Below the pieces are notes generated by a model, which was given only the letters and a program-made list of their open reading frames with translations, ran no database searches and was not told the origin of the DNA. Of a stretch of 64,000 bases of DNA, positions 63,903 through 64,000 are shown piece by piece (the stretch's first letter is position 1; each line of letters opens with the position of its first letter). Position numbers and translations under genes: made by a program. The stretch covers positions 103,786,400 to 103,850,399 of the forward strand of contig NC_082690.1 of the NCBI RefSeq assembly GCF_949987515.2. Reading direction: 5' to 3'. The stretch comes from Delphinus delphis. Its lineage: Eukaryota; Chordata; Mammalia; Artiodactyla; Delphinidae.

Positions 63903-64000
63903 TTTTTTCAGGCAGTGTGATTCACGGAAAAGAACAGATATGCTGGAATCAGACAAGCCTGAGGTCTGAATTCGAATTCTGGTTAGGCTGCTCGCCAGCT

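Larger units (their letters stand above)
62050..64000. other. FOSL1 upstream flank, no gene recognised
   Basis: MIR/L2-like text occurs at 62,690-62,800 ('cattttacagatggggaaac'), and an MIR start is cut by the window end (63,910-64,000). A SINE and a TG/GA repeat are listed separately. The next genes expected by synteny (C11orf68, DRAP1) are not reached. Confidence 0.6.

Overview
This is vertebrate nuclear DNA, almost certainly from a cetacean. Multi-exon genes with GT-AG introns, CpG islands and LINE-1, L2 and MIR repeats show that it is mammalian. Many copies of a tRNA-derived SINE that begins 'cttccctggtggcgcagtggtt' (the CHR family of whales and hippos, with the longer cetacean-type body) point to Cetacea. 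The gene order matches human chromosome 11q13.1: SNX32, CFL1, MUS81, EFEMP2, CTSW, FIBP, CCDC85B, FOSL1.

Layout. 1-10.7 kb is gene-free and repeat-rich (L1 3' ends, L2, MIR, CHR SINEs, microsatellites). 10.7-12.4 kb holds an unrecognised 335-codon minus-strand ORF with a heptapeptide tandem repeat. It is divergent from SNX32, whose small first coding exon starts at 12,967 and whose other exons lie at 17.8-21.7 kb. CFL1 (minus) spans 23.1-26.6 kb, with its promoter in a CpG island. A 2.9 kb divergent spacer with two perfect CArG boxes leads to MUS81 (plus, 29.5-34.8 kb), then EFEMP2 (minus, 35.5-41.8 kb), CTSW (plus, 45.0-48.4 kb), FIBP (minus, 48.7-52.3 kb), single-exon CCDC85B (plus, 54.5-55.1 kb) and FOSL1 (minus, 55.9-61.6 kb). 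The last 2 kb holds MIR remnants, a SINE and a simple repeat.

I reassembled all eight known genes exon by exon. Each gives an uninterrupted reading frame whose length equals the length I remember for the human protein: SNX32 403, CFL1 166, MUS81 551, EFEMP2 443, CTSW 376, FIBP 357, CCDC85B 202 and FOSL1 271 residues. The expected catalytic and binding residues are present in MUS81, CTSW, CFL1 and FOSL1, so nothing here looks like gene loss. Strands alternate strictly from the unknown ORF to FOSL1, so promoters and 3' ends are shared by alternating divergent and convergent pairs.

The genes do not form one pathway. They cover endosomal sorting (SNX32), actin turnover (CFL1), DNA junction cleavage (MUS81), elastic-fibre assembly (EFEMP2), a lymphocyte protease (CTSW), FGF1 binding (FIBP) and transcription (CCDC85B, FOSL1). 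I found no radically new system. The items most worth checking are the unknown divergent ORF, the paired CArG boxes, an AP-1 cluster in FOSL1 intron 1, a TG repeat filling nearly half of a short CTSW intron, and an inverted pair of ZNF143-like motifs inside EFEMP2.
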